Shown here one piece after another: positions 16,205 to 17,646 of a stretch of 17,646 nucleotides of DNA (position 1 is its first letter; the number at the start of each line of letters is the position of its first letter). The DNA is from JAAZMI01 sp964603615. Its GTDB lineage: Bacteria; Bacillota; Dethiobacteria; DTU022; UBA8154. Below the pieces are notes generated by a model. It was not told the DNA's origin and did no database searches. It was given only the letters and a program-made list of their open reading frames with translations. The translations under genes were made by a program, and so were the position numbers. Where the stretch lies: the NCBI GenBank assembly GCA_964603615.1, contig CAZRVU010000035.1, positions 1 through 17,646 of the forward strand, given 5' to 3'.

Positions 16205-17085
16205 CAGATGAGCTCATAGAAAAAATAAAAAATATACGTACCTGGCAAAGGGGTGATCTTCGAGCCCCCCATAAGCCGCTGTTGCTGTTGTATACACTGG
16301 GATGTTTGGTAAGGGGTGGGCCCAGATTAGTGCCATATGCAGAAATAAAGGAAGATTTAAGAAAACTTTTAATCGAATTTGGCCCTTATCGTAAGATATA
16401 TTACCCCAGTTATCCTTTTGTCAAACTTTACAATGATGGGGGTTTCTGGGAGCTCAAAGGTAAAGAGGTTTTGAATACGACTGATAATTGGTCTGATCGG
16501 GAGCTAATCGATAATCATACTTTTGGCGGCTTTACCGAAGAAGTCCATAAGCTTTTAAAGAATGACGGGAAGTTGGTCCGCGACGTAGCAAAGCTTATCC
16601 TCGAACAATATTTCGATGACACGCTGCATCAGGATATCCTGGCACAGGTTGGTCTTGAAATAGAAGAAGTCACCAGGTTGGTCCGTAGCCCTGATTTCCG
16701 TGACAGAGTGCTCCGGGCTTATGAATATCGTTGTGCCATTTGCGGTTTCAACGTTCGGTTAGGTAATACGCTGGTTGCTGTAGAGGCAGCGCACATCAAA
16801 TGGCATTGTTATGGGGGACCCGACCAAGAAGAAAATGGTATTGCTCTTTGTTCCCTGCATCATAAACTTTTTGACAAGGGTGCTTTCACTATTAATGAAT
16901 CCTTAATTTTGCAGGTAGCTGAAATTGCTCACGGTACTTGTGGTTTTGATGAATGGCTAATGCGTTATCATGGCCAACCTATCCGACAACCACAGAGACT
17001 TGACTACTATCCAAACGGCGATTATATTAACTGGCATGTTCGTGAAGTATTTCATAGTCCTTCCCGGTATTCCGATACCGGTTAA
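16189..17085 (+). CDS. SBD-HNH endonuclease, phosphorothioate-DNA-dependent type IV restriction family
   Basis: 298 residues from ATG 16189; TTG 16198 is an alternative, since homologues of this family typically begin shortly before the equivalent of DELIEKIKNI. The N-terminal half matches the sulfur-binding domain (SBD): RAPHKPLLLLY (25-35), FGPYRK, and SYPF with Y75-P76-F77 followed by NDGGFW. In ScoMcrA an equivalent Tyr-Pro pair lines the pocket that holds the sulfur of phosphorothioate DNA. The C-terminal half is an HNH nuclease: C182-x2-C185, H202 in EAAHIKW, N216, C221, and H224-H225 in LHHKLFD, ending with the family-typical INWHVREVF. The two-domain layout resembles SprMcrA rather than the longer ScoMcrA, which carries an additional SRA domain. 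Expected role: cleavage near phosphorothioate or other modified DNA. It sits 106 bp after the previous gene, without Dnd/Ssp genes nearby in the window, as expected for a host that does not sulfur-modify its own DNA. Confidence 0.92.
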   Translation: MVCLLADELIEKIKNIRTWQRGDLRAPHKPLLLLYTLGCLVRGGPRLVPYAEIKEDLRKLLIEFGPYRKIYYPSYPFVKLYNDGGFWELKGKEVLNTTDNWSDRELIDNHTFGGFTEEVHKLLKNDGKLVRDVAKLILEQYFDDTLHQDILAQVGLEIEEVTRLVRSPDFRDRVLRAYEYRCAICGFNVRLGNTLVAVEAAHIKWHCYGGPDQEENGIALCSLHHKLFDKGAFTINESLILQVAEIAHGTCGFDEWLMRYHGQPIRQPQRLDYYPNGDYINWHVREVFHSPSRYSDTG

Positions 17086-17091
17086 TTTGTT
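17064..17091 (+). terminator. Hairpin at the end of the HNH gene, weak intrinsic terminator
   Basis: CCGGTAT (17064-17070), loop TCCG, and ATACCGG (17075-17081) form a perfect 7-bp stem, followed by TTAATTTGTT. The stem lies within the last codons, just before the TAA at 17083-17085. The T-run is interrupted, so termination efficiency is uncertain, but it fits the 3' end of the operon. Confidence 0.5.
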
Positions 17092-17105
17092 AGGGGGCGG
17101 GGATA

Positions 17106-17195
17106 TTGACACATTAGGTAGGGTGCTAGGGAGACGAAAGTATTGATACATTGGTACAGCAACACAAATAGGTGTTGATACAATAAATTGACACA
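17106..17195 (+). repeat. Cluster of four TTGAYACA direct repeats with an internal dyad
   Basis: TTGACACA (17106-17113), TTGATACA (17143-17150), TTGATACA (17175-17182) and TTGACACA (17188-17195) lie in the same orientation within 90 bp. Between copies 2 and 3 is a perfect inverted repeat CAACAC-AAATAG-GTGTTG (17160-17177). The span is noncoding. Multiple direct repeats at one end are typical of transposase-binding ends of IS21-like elements; a regulator operator is the alternative. No transposase is in the window. Confidence 0.6.
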
Positions 17196-17215
17196 GCGCT
17201 TAAGAGGGAATTAAA

Positions 17216-17386
17216 TTGCGAAGAAGTGACAGGGCAGTAACGGATCCGCTAAAAATCAAGGAGATAATTCTCGCTTGTGATTGTTGTCGCCTGGGCTTTT
17301 CTGATGGGGGCAGGGTGTATATCGTGCCCCTAAATTTTGGCTATGTGGAACAAGGGGCGATTCGCCGAACTTGGATGAATCCTTAA
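17216..17386 (+). pseudogene. Truncated pyridoxamine-5'-phosphate-oxidase-like (Nim-type) flavoprotein
   Basis: TTG 17216, with AGAGGG (17203-17208) at good spacing, opens a 56-codon frame. It includes RRSDRAVTD, a short helix, CCRLGFSDGG and YIVPLNFGYV, the characteristic N-terminal signature of small PNPOx/Nim-related FMN-binding proteins. The family is usually about 150 aa, whereas similarity stops after the NFGY segment (about 17344-17350) and the frame closes at TAA 17384. What follows in another frame is an unrelated acidic sequence, so this is a 3'-truncated remnant joined to foreign sequence. Start and ribosome-binding site are intact, so a short peptide could still be made. Confidence 0.7.
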
Positions 17387-17646
17387 GTAATTGGGACAGC
17401 GGTGTAGATGGCGTTGATCTGGATGATGTCCCGGTTGCGAAAGATCCGTTAAAAGACGATACGGATCTTTCATCAAAAGATGATAAAGATCTTCCGCTAA
17501 TAAAAAATGAGGATCCCCTATCTTAGGACACGGGAGGAAAACCTGAAACCGGGGGGGTGGCCAAACCTGCAGGGCTACCGGAAACGGGCGACGCTACCAC
17601 TGCTGCCGGTTAACTGTAAGTATGGTTATTTTTACTGTAATAATAA
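17371..17646 (+). pseudogene. Remnant of an LPxTG cell-wall-anchored surface protein C-terminus
   Basis: The frame starting at 17371 encodes an acidic low-complexity segment (DGVDLDDVPVAKDPLKDD and DKDLPLIKNEDPLS) up to TAG 17524. It then continues in the same frame through GGKPETGGVAKP to GLPETGDATTAAG and TAA 17611. LPETGD is a textbook sortase sorting motif, and acidic D-VPL-type segments often precede it in Bacillota surface proteins. The expected hydrophobic helix is absent in this frame but appears in another (from 17610: LTVSMVIFTVII), running off the window edge. One stop and one frame break therefore separate the parts. No start codon with a ribosome-binding site is seen, so I read this as a decayed 3' fragment; sequencing error near the G7 run at 17551-17557 is an alternative for part of it. 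Confidence 0.5.
17439..17471. repeat. 10-bp perfect inverted repeat in the right flank
   Basis: GAAAGATCCG (17439-17448) and CGGATCTTTC (17462-17471) are exact reverse complements separated by 13 bases, inside the acidic coding remnant. No T-run follows, so it is not an intrinsic terminator. The repetitive Asp/Lys coding may explain it; a protein-binding site is possible. Confidence 0.5.

Noticed and set aside
17188..17216. Sigma-A promoter TTGACA (17188) with TTAAAT (17211)
   Set aside because: Spacing is 17, but the -10 would overlap the TTG start of the flavoprotein remnant, and TTGACA is one of four repeats in the cluster; it is better explained as part of the repeat.
1..17646. CRISPR array, tRNA, rRNA, integrase or transposase
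   Set aside because: No spaced repeat arrays, cloverleaf-like sequences, or recombinase/transposase motifs were seen on reading both strands.

Overview
The window looks like part of a defence island from a Gram-positive bacterium. I favour Bacillota, and within it Clostridia/Peptococcaceae. The reasons are strong AGGAGGTG-type ribosome-binding sites, use of TTG starts, moderate GC, and remnants of a PNPOx/Nim-like flavoprotein and of an LPxTG surface protein at the right end. The taxonomic call is an inference. The source is a draft assembly: two runs of exactly ten Ns (982-991 and 5296-5305) interrupt genes, and the second one artificially splits a gene.

Layout. All genes are on the + strand. 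(1) Positions 1-4838 hold a giant (>1600 aa) STAND-like ATPase with a central coiled coil, one intact P-loop ATPase and a second ATPase-like module whose P-loop is degenerate. Its 5' end is open at the window edge. (2) Positions 4835-6128 hold a protein of about 430 aa with a perfect HEPN ribonuclease motif near its C-terminus; its ATG overlaps the previous stop codon (ATGA). (3) After a 72-bp spacer carrying a perfect 14-bp tandem duplication, 6201-10037 encodes a 1278-aa protein with N-terminal coiled coils, a beta-rich C-terminal half and a terminal CxxC/HxxC zinc knuckle. (4) Overlapping it by ATGA, 10034-14845 encodes a 1603-aa DEAH-box superfamily 2 helicase with a C-terminal DUF1998 cysteine module, of the kind seen in Druantia (DruE) and DISARM. 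(5) Positions 14895-16082 hold a 395-aa protein of unknown function with a TTG start. (6) Positions 16189-17085 hold a two-domain SBD-HNH endonuclease of the phosphorothioate-DNA-dependent restriction family.

Right flank (17086-17646). There is no intact gene here. It holds a hairpin at the HNH stop codon, a cluster of four TTGAYACA repeats that could be a transposon end or operator, a truncated flavoprotein start, and an acidic low-complexity coding remnant ending in a sortase-type LPETGD motif with frame breaks. This looks like a decayed boundary of the island.

How the genes may work together (inference). The two ATGA-coupled pairs (ATPase + HEPN protein; coiled-coil/zinc protein + helicase), the same orientation and the short spacers suggest a single multi-gene system. 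The helicase and its coiled-coil partner would process or recognise invading DNA, the STAND ATPase would sense or oligomerise, and the HEPN protein would act as an RNA-cleaving effector. The SBD-HNH gene is a plausible separate restriction module that attacks sulfur-modified DNA. No DNA methyltransferase, Dnd/Ssp sulfur-modification gene, integrase, CRISPR array or tRNA is seen. I do not recognise the exact gene combination as a named system.
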